Positions 11,064 to 24,100 of a DNA stretch of 64,000 bases are shown here, one piece after another (position 1 is the first letter of the stretch; each line of letters begins with the position of its first letter). Below the pieces are notes generated by a model. That model searched no databases. It was given only the letters and a program-made list of their open reading frames with translations, and was not told the origin of the DNA. The stretch is from Armillaria gallica. Its lineage: Eukaryota > Basidiomycota > Agaricomycetes > Agaricales > Physalacriaceae. The stretch spans positions 5,642,001 through 5,706,000 of the forward strand of contig JBANDB010000003.1 in the NCBI GenBank assembly GCA_037576215.1, in the 5' to 3' direction. The translations under genes were made by a program, and so were the position numbers.

Positions 11064-13377
11064 TCAAATCACCCTCTTTACCGGAGTGAGATGCAACGGC
11101 ATCTGTGTGCCTTTGGCCATCTCGTCACGAACCATTGGAAGCATCATAAAAGCAGGTTGGCGCTTGATTTGAAGATCTTTCTTGGGGAGCGAGAATTCGA
11201 AGGATTCCACGAGTTCGAATACGGCCGTTTGCATTTCCATTACGCTAGAATAGGTATCGTGTTGGCTGTAAGCTCTGGGTTAATGATAATCAGGACACGC
11301 ACGCGAAACGCCAGCCAATGCATGAACGGACACCCGCGCCTGTGGGGAGTCAGTGTATTGATCGAGGCCAATGCTAGTTCATAAGCTTACTGAAAGACAA
11401 GCTACATAAAAAGAACAATTATTTTATGAACTTCACACAGCACCAAAGGGACTTACACGTTAGCATAAACACCGACGGGAGTCGGTTTATCAAGCTCGCC
11501 CAAGAAACGGTCTGGATTCCAGACATTAGCAGTCGGTCCCCATACAGTGGGATGACTAAAAGTATTCGACGTTAATGCGGGGACAGGCAGAAGATGGCAT
11601 GTATCCTGACCGATTGTAGTACCCGATTCCCAACTGAATGAGCTGACCCTTCTTCACAGGTATTCCAGTCAGCTTGGCTCCCGTCGATGTGGTAACCGGT
11701 TCTAGGAGAGGGATGACATCGTCGGATCCTGCGACTCGCATGAGTGCGGGAATGATAGGATAGAGTCGAAGGGTTTCCTACAGGGGCGAGATTCGTGTTC
11801 AGAGGATCAACTGAGAAAGATGAACGAGTACCTTGATCGCGGCATTCATGAATGGCATACTATCGTAGTCTGTCGAAGAGAGATCGTCTTCTGCTCCAAC
11901 TCGAGTACGGACTTCAGAGATTTCTTGGCGAATACGTTTCTGTTGTTCCGGATGATTGCATAACTCATACAAAAGCCATGTCAGTGTAGATGCCGTGGTT
12001 TCGTGCCCTGCCAAGGTCAGCGTGCTATAGAATCAGGACCATCCATTAGCGGCAGCTTTTCAATGAGTGATAGAACGGCTAACACTACTTGAGCAAGGAC
12101 CTCATCATCGCTCAAGCGTTTCTTTTCTTTTTCATCGGCATTGGCCCGCGCTAGAGAAACAGTCTTAAAAAACAGTGTTGAGTAGATTCAACCAGCAAAG
12201 CTTACCGAGAATACTCAAGATATCTTTCCCGGTAGACGAGGAGACACCCCCTTCGAAATTCTGTTTGAGGACCTGGCGTCCTATCTCTTTCATGAGGGCA
12301 TTGAAATCTGTATAACGTTGCTTTAAGCGGGATGGAACGAGGCTAAGAAGGTAGAGCAGAGGGGTCGGAAGAACACGGGGAAGGGCTGAAATTAGTACAG
12401 CAGCCCTGCTCGGTAAGACGCCTGCGTCATGGCTGTAACGCAAAAATGAGTAGCTAATCATCGTAAAAAATGATCACCACAAACAATAAATTGTTCAGCG
12501 TCTTGGTCAGCTCGTTATCGTGGTTATCGATTCCGCCATACTGGTATCTAAAGGCACCTATAAGTATATTTCAGTACGTATACTTAATGGCACACTTTAA
12601 ATCGAACTTACTCTCGCCAATAATGTCCAGAGTCAGCTTTCCAAGCCATAGTTTCATATTCAAAGTCGACTGTCCTCCTTCGACCAGGTCCGTAAGCTTC
12701 CGTGAGAACTGGGCAACTCTCGTTCAACCTGGAAAACAAAAACGAATTGAATGCATACGTACATGTCTCGTTGTACGTTGGAAAAGACTTAGAAAGGTTC
12801 TCAGCTGTCCGGCAGAGAACGCTGGGTTTATGACTTTCCTGTGCCGCTGGTGAACAGAACCTAAGAAGAACCTTAGAACGCAAGCAGTACGAAGTCAAAA
12901 AGAAATTACCGGCGGCGGTAGCGATTCCCAGTCCCAAAAGAATATTGATGTTGAAATCAAAATCTGCCGTTTTGGGGTAACGATAGCCAGCGCTTTGCAT
13001 AATATACTGCAAAGCCTTTGGATCGGCGATGGCCAATATGTCTTGCTGGATATCGTGTTAGTAACTTATGTATAATGGATAGTATACAAACAGACGGACA
13101 CCATAGCAGCCGGCCGCGCGATAGGCGGTACCGTATTCACGATACCAGGAAAACTCTAGATCGCCGACTTGGTCTTGGTGCTGCGTTATGTATTCATGGC
13201 CTTGTGCGAGAAAATAAGCGACGTTGGCATATGAGATGAGAAATGGGCGTCACCTAAGAGCCATGAGTTTGAAGGGGGGCCACGAAGCTGCTTAGCAACA
13301 CTACGTCTCCTGCTCAATAGAAGAGTCGAAAGAGCAATCACAAGGAATGTGCTGAGGAGGATGATAACGGTCTCCAT
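11064..13377 (-). CDS. Cytochrome P450 monooxygenase
   Basis: Start METVIILLSTFLVIALS at 13377 is an N-terminal ER anchor. Downstream exons give the I-helix oxygen-binding motif AGHETTAS (about 12010), the K-helix ETLR (ExxR, in the exon beginning near 11770), and NPDRFLGEL before the haem loop. The haem ligand loop is assembled from small exons: an 11-nt micro-exon at 11391-11401 joins the exon 11339-11303 to give FSAGVRSCIGWRFA, a full FxxGxRxCxG motif with the cysteine thiolate ligand. A last exon 11244-11064 gives VMEMQTAVFELVESFEFSLP and a proper tail ending VKRVI. The gene therefore appears intact despite many introns. P450s of this type oxidise lipids, secondary metabolites or xenobiotics; the substrate cannot be read from the sequence. 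No biosynthetic cluster partners are visible nearby. Confidence 0.9.
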
Positions 13378-16300
13378 TGTTTGGGCATCACCGCTCTGTC
13401 TCTAGAGGGTTTTATAGGAAGCAAGAGAATACCGATTTAGACGACCATTCAGTTGGAAATAACAAGGGTTCCAGAAAATTCGGGTGTAAATTTAGGACTA
13501 CTGCACAGAAAGACGGCGCAGTCGCAACATCTTTGATTCTCGTGTTATACGACACGCGCGGACCGTACGCCAGGGTTGCCTGCGAAAAGTCGTACAGACC
13601 AGTACCTGCGTTCAAGAGCACACTGGGAATAAGCAAAATTGGGTCAATCCGGGCCGTAGTACTCCAAGTCTAGGAATGGACGAACCTTGGAACTGCGCTT
13701 CAGCATCTCACCAGATGCACCAATCAGATGGTAGGGAGTATAAGCAAGATTTAATCGACGGGGCCGATAGATCAAATTGACGGGGCCGGATTTTAGAAAG
13801 CAATATATAGCTTGATGTAGGAAGTCTTCGCTCCGCGACATGGTCCTGGAAGACGTCAACAACTGGCCGACTCTAGACTCTAATCTCACCTCAACGAGAT
13901 GTTCGTATCCGAACAAGAATTCAGGTAGGATTTTAGAGCAGAGTCGCATTGGAATCGCCGAACCGCGTGTGGGATATCAAATCACATGGAAGTCAATTGA
14001 AGCTGAACTCGCGTGAGACTGACTCGCGTCGATGTTGCTTTCTGAGGAAGATCGGACCGGTTGACCGGAAAGCTTGACCGTCAGGACGGCCATCACCTAG
14101 CGAAAGCTCTCCACACCCAAAGACGCGCGCGCTTCCCTCGTCAATGTTTACCCCCGTGCGAAGATTCCTCAGTTTGTACACGGAGTGGCGGCTCCCGAAC
14201 TTGAAGGACGCTCTTAATGCGATAGATTTGGGCAGATGGAAACTCAGAGAATCGAGATGGGTTGGAAGGAAAGCAGGCAAATGACCGGCCATGGGTAGGA
14301 GGATGTAGACTAAGAGAGGGAAGAGGGAAGAGGGACGGTCTGGTGGCTGTGAAAGTCGTCATCCAACGTGTTATGAGTGATTCCAGGGTATGTCCGCCGT
14401 CGTCACCTCGCTGAACTCGTATTGAAGCGGCTTAGTCCTTTGAGAGGAATATCATCAAGAAGTATGACCAGAATGAGTCTTAAAAACCATGCAAGCACTG
14501 ACTTCGAGTTCTTGTTCGTTGACAATGCCGGTGTCCTCAGCACTAATGTCTCTTCTCTCACTTCCTAGCTGGTCTCCGATTCTCTTCACCGACACTGCCT
14601 GGAACACTAATGCAGCAAATCCCGACTACGTGTTATCGGGAACGCGAATTCCTTTTTATGGATCAATTTTTACGTGGCGCTGCTAGAACGACTCGACCGT
14701 CATCACGCTGCCTCCCCAGAGCAGGAACATCTCGACAACTCAGCTGCGACCTAAACAAATACGTAGACGGCTTTCAAATCTGGTGTTGAGACCATCACTT
14801 CACCCTCTTCGATCCAGTTTGCAGTAAGAAGTCGTCGCACAGATAAAATACAGCATCCTCCATTGTGCCGATCTAGACCTAGTCCACATCTCTACATCAA
14901 AGACGCTGCCGCCAGTCGGATCCCAGTCGGAAATTCGTCCTCACTACTGGTGATGGGATGGCGGACTACTCTGATCGAAGAACGACGATTGTAACGTGGA
15001 GAACATCAATTAGTGTGGAATCGATCCCACAAGAAATGCAAGCACTTATAGCTTACCTATATGCTACAACGTGGTTCCATATTAGTACGATCGATTTTCT
15101 CCCGGTTGTCGACTGACCTTTCACTAGACAATCACTAGTCTTCGCTCCCTTGGTGCTCTACGCGGGTTACTTAGTCCTGGAGATTAGCATTCAATATTGC
15201 CGCCGCCGCAAGTTCTGCTCGGATTCTCCGGCTCATACATGTGTTACCGGACTGATAACTACGAGGGCAGGAGTGATTAGTGCATTGATGCATGTAAATG
15301 GAGAGGTGACGCGAAGGTAGGCCCTTATTACAACCCAAGGTCATCTTTTGAATGGGATTTTGTAGCAGTGTATTGATGTCCTCGCAGTACGAGCTCGAGC
15401 ATGCTCGTGTCCTTCGGACATCGCTGTTACCTTCCAACAACTCTAAGGAGAAGCTATTTGCTGGCGACCTCGATTTCGTCAAGTCTGTTGATATGGGCCG
15501 GACCTCATCGCCAGCACAACAAGAGATAGCTTTGCGCGACTCTTCTTCGTCCCTCCCTCCCTCCATCTCCTTGATCTACACCACCTAAACTTTCGAAGAC
15601 GACCTCACCATCAAATAATAATCTATTTGCTGCTCTCCCCGCTACACCGCGGTGTTTGGACCAGTCCAGTTTTCAGAAATACAAGACTTAGTCGCACGAT
15701 CAGCGAGAAAAGGGTGATATCCTTTCCCCAACGACGTGCTTCCCCACCACTCACCAATCTCTCCGTCCTCTCTCTGTACGACCAAGTATCAACCACACTT
15801 TCTCAGACTGGCAGTGCGCCACAATGGGTTTTTTACTCTGGGAGCGTTAATCGATATGCTTACCATCACATCGGCTAACCGGCCAGTTTGCCTGGTCTAA
15901 CCAGGGCTCTGAAACTACGGCGTACCAGTCCGACTGTGTCCTCCTCGTCCACTCGGCCCTGTGTAAGTTAGTATTCAAGGTCGGAAGTAAGTACATTATG
16001 ATACGTGCTGTAGATGTCGGATACCGTGCTGAAGAATGAAAGTGAGTATCCGTTAATCGACGTACGCCATGGTAAGAGTGCAAGAGCATGAATGTGAGAG
16101 TACAGTATCCGTGAGCGGGAAATGGGTTCGAACGAGCTCGAGTATGCTTACAGGCATTTTGAATGAAGTTCGTAGACTAGCGCGAGGCTTAGGTTTCTAA
16201 TTTATGGGCTTAACGGTAGCTTGGTGTCTGGTACGTCACACAAAGTGGCAAGGGTTCTACATAGGTAAGGATTTCGTATTGAGTACATGTCGAGTAGCTA

Positions 16301-16516
16301 TGAAAATATACAAAAGTTGTTACTAGAAGATTATGTCAGTTTCGTGAGGTCGTGAGTCATAACGAGTACATTGGGTTGAGCAAGTCAAGGAAAGAAAGGG
16401 AGAGAAAAGGCCTTAAGTGACTGGCTGGAGACATCCAGAGAATTACACGAGCTCGAAATCCATACAGTACCATCACGGTGTATATGGATATGATCGATTG
16501 CTCCCAACCTTGACAG
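13378..16516. other. About 3.1 kb without a supportable gene
   Basis: ORFs here are short, overlap in several frames and lack recognisable motifs. It includes the P450 upstream region. A weak coding-like stretch at 14370-14690 on the plus strand (residues FLFVDNAGVLSTN) matches no family I know. I record it as empty. Confidence 0.45.
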
Positions 16517-18574
16517 TCAAGCTCCAAAGTGTATAAACGGCACCCACAACATGAAATTCTTCTCCCCCACCTTCTGTCGCATCGAGGCCGTTGCAAGGTG
16601 CAGTGCTAGGCCCGACTTTCCGCTATCCGCCTTCCCATCTGAGAGCATATACTTGTACACCATGTCCGCAATGATAGGCGCATCGCGGTCGTTGACCGCC
16701 CACATGGTCACGATGACTTTGCAGTACCCAGCCATGAACATGCCCGCGGCGAGATGGACCGCCTCTTCGGATAGCGAAGCGTTGCCCATCGTGGTCTGGC
16801 AGGCGGACAAGAAAGCAAAGTCTGCCTTTGTGTTTGCACGCTCGGCAATTTCGGTCAACTTGAGAGGACGGCTCTTCTCAGGGTCCCCCGCAAGCATGAA
16901 CACACTCTCGAGTGGCTGAGTAGGGTCCTGGCACGCATGACACGCGAGATGGATCCAGCTATGCTCTGCCATGCCACTGAGGACTGCATCTGGGGTCGCA
17001 TCATCGTTACCCAGCAATGTAACATTCATCGCGGGAACATGTTCGTCAGCGACCTGGACGAGTGAGTATACCTCGTCCTTAGCCTTCGAAATTGGATTCT
17101 GGCCTGGCGTGTGTGGCTGGCAGACAGCCAGGAGACCGCTAAACTCCTCTGACGGTTGATTGATGATATCGGCGAGGATGCCGACTGTGGGCGTGTATGA
17201 TGAAGCTACAAATTCATAGACTTTGGTACCGCACTCTGCCGTGTCATACAGGCCGGCAGCGTGTAGAGGAAGGAATGATAGAGGGCCTGTCGGACACCAC
17301 CAAAGGCGTGGAGGGTCGGACCCACTCGAGGAGTTGTGCATCTTTCGAATCTGCACGTTAGTCGTATATTCGTATAGCTAAGGTAAGGAGCACAAACCTC
17401 GAGATGAAGGAAGTCAAACAGTGGCTTCACAACCGTCTTCCAAAGCACAGACAATACGTAGGACATGACATCGTGCCCGGCATGGCCATGCCAGATTTGG
17501 GATGCCCGTGGGTCCCGCGAAGGACGACCAGATTTCTGCAAGGTTTCGTGCAAGCGTGTTTGCAGAGTGGTGGCAAGTTTCTCGTTCATCTGTCTGAGCT
17601 GCAACTCCATGACCTTTGCCATGTTACTCGAGAGGACAATCGCGTCACATCCCTTAGTGTAGACATTCAGAAGCACAACCATGCCTCCGGACTCACAAGA
17701 TGTGAAATAGGCATCACCCTTTGGTTTGAGAAAGTCTGTGAATCCTGGAAGCAAGCGTGCTTGGGCGACAAGCTTGTCCCATTCTTCAGCCGAGCGGTAC
17801 TGTTCCTGTTTTCTCATCTCCAAACTACCCCCTTCCATCCCAAGCTGGTCAAGGTAGGCACCGTTCTGGAGTGCATGCGATACTTCTCTGAGGCTGTGGG
17901 CTAGAGCCGGTGCCACAACGGCTATGGCGTCCATGGACACGCGAAGGTTGAGAATACGTCGCCACACAATAGACCTGCACTGTTCTATCCACTCCAGCGC
18001 TTTTTCGCCAAAACCGAAGTGAATTGCTGCGCGTGCAGCTTCCCTTCCCACTGCATTGATGCGGAGGTTGGACCTGGAGATAATCCTGTGTTGCTGCACA
18101 ACAGACAGGCCCAGCCATGTCAGACAATGGACAATTTCAGTGGCAATGGTGTATGCTTCGAAACAGGCTCTCCAGTCCTGCATAGCAAAAGCATGTATTA
18201 CCCAACATAAGGCGGAAGCAAGGCGTATATCGTGGGTAGGGAAGGACAGCTGCGAAGCCTGACAAAAGACTGAGCAGCATTGTTCCTGGGTTTCTCTTGA
18301 AGGGAAGGCTTGTTATAGGCAGTAAGGATCTGACCGAGTGTCAGTAGACACTCTGCCTGACGATCATCACTATCTCCATTGGACTTGTCCTTTGTGGCAA
18401 GTTCGACCGCCTGCCAATTGAGATGGCATATTCAAATTCAGAAGTCGTCGCAGTCACCGTGTCATCGACAAGTTGTAACCGAAGGGCATCACTGAGAGAA
18501 TAGAAAGGGTTGTTCCGAGTCCTATGTATATAGGATACTCGGTTATTATGCGAGTTGAACAGCCCATGGGAAAA
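16517..18574 (-). pseudogene. TPR-CHAT protein, C-terminal half (5' half displaced to 61768-63066)
   Basis: The minus strand encodes the end of a TPR-CHAT protein. A degenerate TPR part (18574-18240) leads into EALEWIEQCRSIVW-type sequence, then the CHAT domain. One intron (about 17399-17352) joins FDFLHLE to IRKMHNSSSG. CHAT is a caspase-like cysteine peptidase fold; the catalytic dyad is visible as His in IHLACHACQD and Cys in FLSACQTTMGN. The protein ends GEKNFMLWVPFIHFGA. Such proteins are abundant in Agaricomycetes and are suspected proteases in stress or self-recognition responses. At least two single-base frame breaks lie in the TPR part (between ISIG and QAVELA near 18420, and between NKPSL and ETQEQCC near 18310). 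The 5' edge at 18574 is the left junction of the Helitron. An intron 18538-18492 keeps the frame into the upstream half. Confidence 0.8.
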
Positions 18575-18802
18575 TCTATTCGTGGTATCACGGCTTTTGC
18601 CGAATTGGCCATCTGAGGCTATCGTGGGAATATTTCTATTCGTTGTCGGCTTTCTCGGACTGGCTTGATAATGCTTTGTCGGCTTTGTCAGTTTCCCCTC
18701 CTTTCCTGAGGCTATCATGGGAATCTTTCTATTCGTTGTCGGCTTTCTCGGACTGTCTTGATAAACATGCTTTGTCGGCTTTGTCGGTTTCCCCTCCTTT
18801 CT
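18575..18802 (+). repeat. Tandemly repeated Helitron 5' terminus
   Basis: Two near-identical units (about 18615-18707 and 18708-18802) each contain TCTATTCGTTGTCGGCTTT and end in a CCCCTCCTTTC string. The terminal sequence at 18575 is a third, more diverged partial copy (TCTATTCGTGG, then CGGCTTTTGCCG). TCTATTCG therefore occurs at 18575, 18635 and 18728. Only the first sits at the host junction. Confidence 0.75.
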
Positions 18803-18984
18803 GTTTACTTGTCGTATGATTTGTTTTTTCTGGTGACATTTTGCTGTGACATGACATGGTTACCGTAGCTTACTATACAGCAGGTGCAGTCGCGTAACTA
18901 CTCCATATCCTCCTCTCCCTGTCATCTTTTCGCATCTCCTCGCATCTCCTCTTCCTCCTCGTCGTATTCAAACCCGATTTTCCT

Positions 18985-20503
18985 CTTTAGCGTTGCTCCC
19001 GATGGACCTCCTCCGACTTGTCTGTTGCTGTTCTTCCTGTCATGGCTTGTGTTCTGAAACGTAACAGTTGGTCATGTACATCCTGTGGTAACCCGTTGTA
19101 CTCACCATCGTGTGTTCGCAGTTTACCATTGCTATTGCTCGCAGAATCATTTTCATCTTCACGTTGTCGCCCTTGCACTTCACAAATACAATGGAAAACT
19201 GTGCTTCGACTATGTCGCCTGTCCTGAACGCGTGTGGTTTCGTCTTCATGTATCTGGTACTTGTCAGCGTTTGCGACTATGTCTGTCTATCTGGCTCACC
19301 TTTTCTTCCCTCCGTTTACGATGCCTCTATAGTATCTCACTATGTTCTCTTCGGTGTGTACCATGGTATTCCCTGCCAACCATGTCAGTACGCCTTTCGG
19401 GTCCACGTTGTTGTCGATCGGTATGCCTGTCTCTCGCTCGGTTTTGCTCCAGCTCCTGAGATATCGGTTCGACAAATCCAGTGCGTCGTAACCCTGTACC
19501 TGGTTCGGGGTCCATTCGAGCAATTGACCTTGATGGAATTCCCGTTCGCCTGTATGTTGTATCTCCTTCAGCGCGTTTATGGCGTCGTCAAAGGTCGTGC
19601 TGTTGAACCCCGTGATCGTAATGGACTGACTAAGGAACCTCAATTTCTCTCGCATTCCGCTGGAATCGTGTGTGAGCGCTGCTGATTCTGAACACAGGTG
19701 ACAACTCATGGGGTCTCTCTCTCGATAGGTGGCAGGTTCATGTGCACGATTGCACCTGTTACGGTGAACACCATCTCCTCCTTCTCTCCCGTCTTGTCGT
19801 CTTGTTTCACGAGTTGCCAGGTCTGTTCTTCATCGTCCGCTTGTACTTCGACACCTTCGAGCGCGGTCGTCTCCTTCACATGATGTAAGTTTATATGCTA
19901 TGCTCCCGGAAGTTGTGCTCACCTTGAATAACCTCATCAGATGCAACGAGTCCTTCGACGCTCTCTCTGCTGATAGGCTTTCTACAGTATGTCCTATTTC
20001 GTATGTGAGTTTGTTACACGTCTAAAACATAACATTTACTTACTCGCTTCTCTTACGTCGTAGTATTGGTCCATAATTGAACTTTTGCTGGGTGATTGGT
20101 GATTCGCCTGTCTCCACTTTGTGCTGGTGTTGGTGGACCTTGCTGGTTATTGTCATTGGTCTGTTAATATGTATCGCGCTAACACCTGTTATTTCCTTTT
20201 TCGTGAGTGATTGTATTACTTGTTCCCTTCCACCTGGTTGGTGTTTGAGCGTGCACGCTTTCCTTGATATTGTGATCGTGTTGCTGCCTTGCATCGTACT
20301 TTGGTCTAATACTATCCGCATTCATCGTATCTACTGCAGCATATCCCTGCCTCGTGATAACTTGGAGTCTGCATTTCGTTGGTGCTTTGCCTTTGTGGGA
20401 TCTGTTTCGTCTGCGATAGTGTCTTCTTAGCTGAATGCTCGGGGGTACCTCCTCGATCGTTCTCCGACTCGTTTGGCATGTCTCCACTTTGTGACTCTTT
20501 CAT
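18985..20503 (-). CDS. Lineage-specific Agaricomycete protein of unknown function (cargo gene A)
   Basis: The minus strand carries several coding-like exons. From the 5' side: a polar, low-complexity N-terminus (starts MKESQSGDMPNE at 20503; exact exon frames unclear), a segment ending QQKFNYGPILRRKR near 20045, an acidic block with EEQTWQLVKQDDKTGEKEE and GAIVHMNLPPIERE (19880-19700), then CHLCSESAALTHDSSG through VLTWLAGNTMVHTEENIVRY (19700-19296), and an exon with FRTGDIVEAQFSIVFV (19240-19110). I recall the pairing of a WxAGNxMVHTEEN block with a FRxGDIVExQ block from many uncharacterised Agaricomycete proteins with high copy number. A GA-repeat at the ERE site causes a one-base frame change there, so this copy may be damaged, or a short intron was missed. 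It is transcribed divergently from gene B. Function unknown. Confidence 0.55.
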
Positions 20504-21192
20504 GATCGCCTTCTGATGTAGTTGACATCTGTCTGATGTCTGCCCTTCTCCATTCCTTTTTTAATATCGTTATCATTACTATTGATAATGTTACCCCTGA
20601 AGCTCTTCCATCTACCTCATCGCTTGTGGTGCCATATATGTATCCGTGTTCGTTTATATTGCTTGCGATGTGAGTTGTTGCTGTCTCGACATATATTTTG
20701 CTGTATGTTTCTGTTTGTTTCCTTTTTATTTTTATTTTTATTTTATTTTGGTCCTTTCATAGACTGATTTCTTGTGCAGCTTCCGTGGATCGTGTTGTGA
20801 ACATGAATGCTTGCATCATTCGTCTTCGCTGTCGTGCATCGTCTCGTGTTTCTGTTGCTATGAGAATTGTATATGTCCCATCGGGTTTGTGTGGATTCCT
20901 TGTGTTGATCGCGATGATCCTCGTAGGCTTTCATTCATTTTATTTACTCGTTTTGCTCTTCTGTTCTGCCTCCTCCTTATCTGCCTTTTATTTCATTTTT
21001 ATTATTATTTTTAACAATTTGGTCATGTCCTTCCATTGAACTCCTCATTACGCGGGTTTCTTTATCTTAAACCTTAGACCTATATCGTTTGCGTTTTCTC
21101 TATATAAACCTTGGCTCCCAGTGTGCGTCTCTTCTCGTCCCATTTTCACTTGAACTCTTCTCCGTGTTCATTGTGCTTTTTCTGTTGTCGTC
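20504..21192. promoter_or_regulatory. Shared upstream region of a divergent gene pair
   Basis: Genes A (minus) and B (plus) start on either side of this 0.7 kb region. It contains pyrimidine-rich tracts and TTTTATT repeats (around 20725-20752 and 20990-21010) and a TATATAAA box near 21102, about 90 bp upstream of the gene B start. It is probably a bidirectional promoter; this is inferred from layout. Confidence 0.4.
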
Positions 21193-24100
21193 ATGTCTGC
21201 ATCCAACCACCCCGCTCTACCTGTCATCACGTGAGTTTGTGTTGTGTGTGTTCACTTGTTGTGTATGGCTAATCTATATGCGTATGTTTCCTGCAGACTG
21301 GTCGTTCAAAAGCGCAAGCGCTCTCATCGGGTTCGTTCAGGTGGGGACATCTTGCCCATCGCGCAGCTTCCTGCTGCCGTTCCTTCTGTGTTGCCAGTTG
21401 AAGTGACTTCCCAACACCTCGAAATGTACGTTGTTCTCGCCTGGCCATGACATGGCTCATGGTGTGTCGATGCTGACTTGCGTGAAATTTGCACCCAGTC
21501 TCCCTGCTAAAAAACGCAGTCGCGTTGGTAACTGTGCCCGCGTTACTAGCTCCGACAGCGTTCCTGTGTTCGTCTCCCTTTTTTGCGTCTGCGATAGTTT
21601 GAATTTGTTGTGATTGACTGTGTCTGTGTCTCAGTGTGTCATCGTCCCCAGCTCCTCCTGTGCCTGGTGGAGCGGTGTATCAGCACCTGCCTGCCGTCAC
21701 TGTTTCATCAGTTCTCCGTCTTTTTCCCTTTCTCGCTTGTACTGAAAACTTAACGTCGGGTGTTTTTTTAGGCATCCAGCCGGGATGCTTCCTCCGCTGC
21801 ACAGGCAGGTTTCTTATGGGGAGCTCGCCCCTTCGGATGTCGCTGCTGTGACAGGTTCAGTACCCGGTCCTCCTATGGAGTGCGTTTGTTCGTTTGTCTA
21901 TCTGTGCTATAGGTCTCTTAGTCCCTGTGTAGAGTTCCTGCTACTCTGCGTACCGCTGGTTGGGCCACTAACGCCGTCGAGTCTGATACCGGTGATGCTT
22001 CTGAATCTGGAACCGACACCGATGCAAAGTATGTCGAGATTCTATACTTATTTTGATCGGCCCTCAATGGTCGTTTAGAGGTCCTGTAAACCCTTACATC
22101 GATGACAAGGCTGAAGAAGGCTCTGACGAGTATGTTGCCTTTATTGTTATATTCTTATCTCACATCTCCATGTTTGCTTGTCCCGTTCTTCAGGTATTCT
22201 TCTGGGTCGGGCGATAGCGTGGACGAATCTGATGCTGCCCCCACTGTGTTCACTCAGTTCAGTGCGCTGTCTGCTACATCAGTGGCATCTGACGTCGGTT
22301 CAACTGTTCGCACGTCCCCGTAAGCTGTTTGCAGCACGTTTGTTGTATTTGTATTTTGATCTTGTGTTTAGACAATCTCGAGTCAAGACTGAGCGCGGAC
22401 TCTATGTCGATTCTCTGTATGTATCTTTACCGCTTATGTGACACTGGTCTTTGTATAGCTAACCCATTGTATCATTTGCTCAGCATACAGCATGGGAGAG
22501 CGTTCGATCTCGCTTCTGACGACGATGTACGTTCTGACCCTTCTGTGGCTTTGTAAGCTTGTCTCTTCTCTCTATATTATCTATGTTTCATTGCCTGTAT
22601 CAGGTCAGCTGCTCGTGTTCCTCATCGGACCCAAGGCGTAGTGCAGTACGTGCCTTGTCTCTTTTGTTGCGTCCACATGGGTTTATCGAATTTTCCGTTA
22701 GCCCTCAACCGCCTGTTAGCTCTCAACCACTTGCGTCGGTGGCCAGTCCCGAGTCTGGTGCTGCGACCCTACCCCACCCGGTCTTCCTTGAAGATCTTGA
22801 TGGACCTCCTATGCCTTCTCCTCGTAAGTGTAAGGATAGGAAGGGTAAAACCATCCCAAAAGTCAGCGCGCTCCAAATTTATGCTGATCTGGGTGGTGAA
22901 CGTGGCGTCGGGACCCCTCTCCCTGTCAAGACCCTTCTTACATCGCATCTTTTCAAGACGTCATCCAGAGAAGTTGCAGTGGATACTGCTGCCCGTTCGT
23001 CCACTGTGCCCGTCCCTCCTTTGGCAATATTGCCTGCTGGCGTTGCCCTGGGCCATGGCGTTCCTGTACCACCCGCCGTTGGTCTGTCACGTCCTCTATG
23101 TTATTTTTGTTAGCCTTCATTGACCTACCTTTTGTTTTGGTCTTTAGGTCAGCCATCTCTATCCGGTATGGTTTCCCTGGCATTAGATGCATTTGCAGGG
23201 TTCGTGATGTTTTGTCATTCTGGGATCGTACTCGCATATTCACTTCTATCTTTAAAGGTCGTCCCTCTGCGACTCTTCGTCTGAGGAAGACGACGACGTT
23301 GAGGAATTGGCTGTAGGACCCATTGCCTCCGAGGTGGTTGCCACTAAGTTTGTTCCGTGCTTATTGGTGTTGCGTCTTCTCACATCATGCCTTATCGTTC
23401 AGCGACAACCCTGCCAGTCAGCCTGGCTCTGATCCTGATGATCCAGCCACATGCGTAATGCTGGTCGAGATCCAGGAGGAACAACTTAGGCCTTTTTATC
23501 TCACGTTATCTCATCTCGGGTATGTCTTATCTTTTTGGTTGCTTTTGATTGTGTCTGACTACGTTCAGTGTGTTCCACACATTGGTCGCTTTTAACCACA
23601 CCGTTTCTTCATTCGACCAGCCCCCCTATGTCACTATTGAAGATGTCACGTCTTTTATTAGTGTGCATTGTCTGCAGTGGGTTGCTCCTCCTCTTTCTGC
23701 TACGTCATCGTCTGATCGCCTATATTCTTGCTCTTTTTCCTTTCTGTTTCTGTTTCTTTGCATCATCTATATGCCGATTCAGATCCGTGCTTGCTTGGCT
23801 TGATTTCTTGGGGTATGGTCCTTACTGTACCCTGGCCACTATGCCCCATAGTGAGTTTTCGCACGACGGCAAGAAGATGCTGTACAACAGGTCCACCGCT
23901 GTTGCTATGGTCATTGGCCTCGTCATCGACTGTAGCATCTTCAAGGTTGGTCAGGTAGGTGGATACAATGGCATGACTTCTCCTCAAGGTGGTCGCCCAT
24001 TGCATTCCATTCAGCTTCTACCTTTCAGTCAACCGTGGAGGCACGAGACCACTATGATTGCATCCATGTTTGATGTGCCTACGGCCGAGGCCCAGTCCGA

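Noticed and set aside
13644..13949. Minus-strand ORF of 101 residues upstream of the P450
   Set aside because: No family motif, no splice continuity with neighbours, overlapping ORFs in other frames.
18635..18735. Helitron 5' end at the internal TCTATTCG copies (18635 or 18728)
   Set aside because: Only the copy at 18575 directly follows sequence that continues the host TPR frame, and only it has the host A at the junction.
19110..19685. Long plus-strand ORF over cargo gene A
   Set aside because: Its translation is Cys/Val/Leu-rich noise, while the minus strand shows ordered, acidic protein with recognisable blocks.
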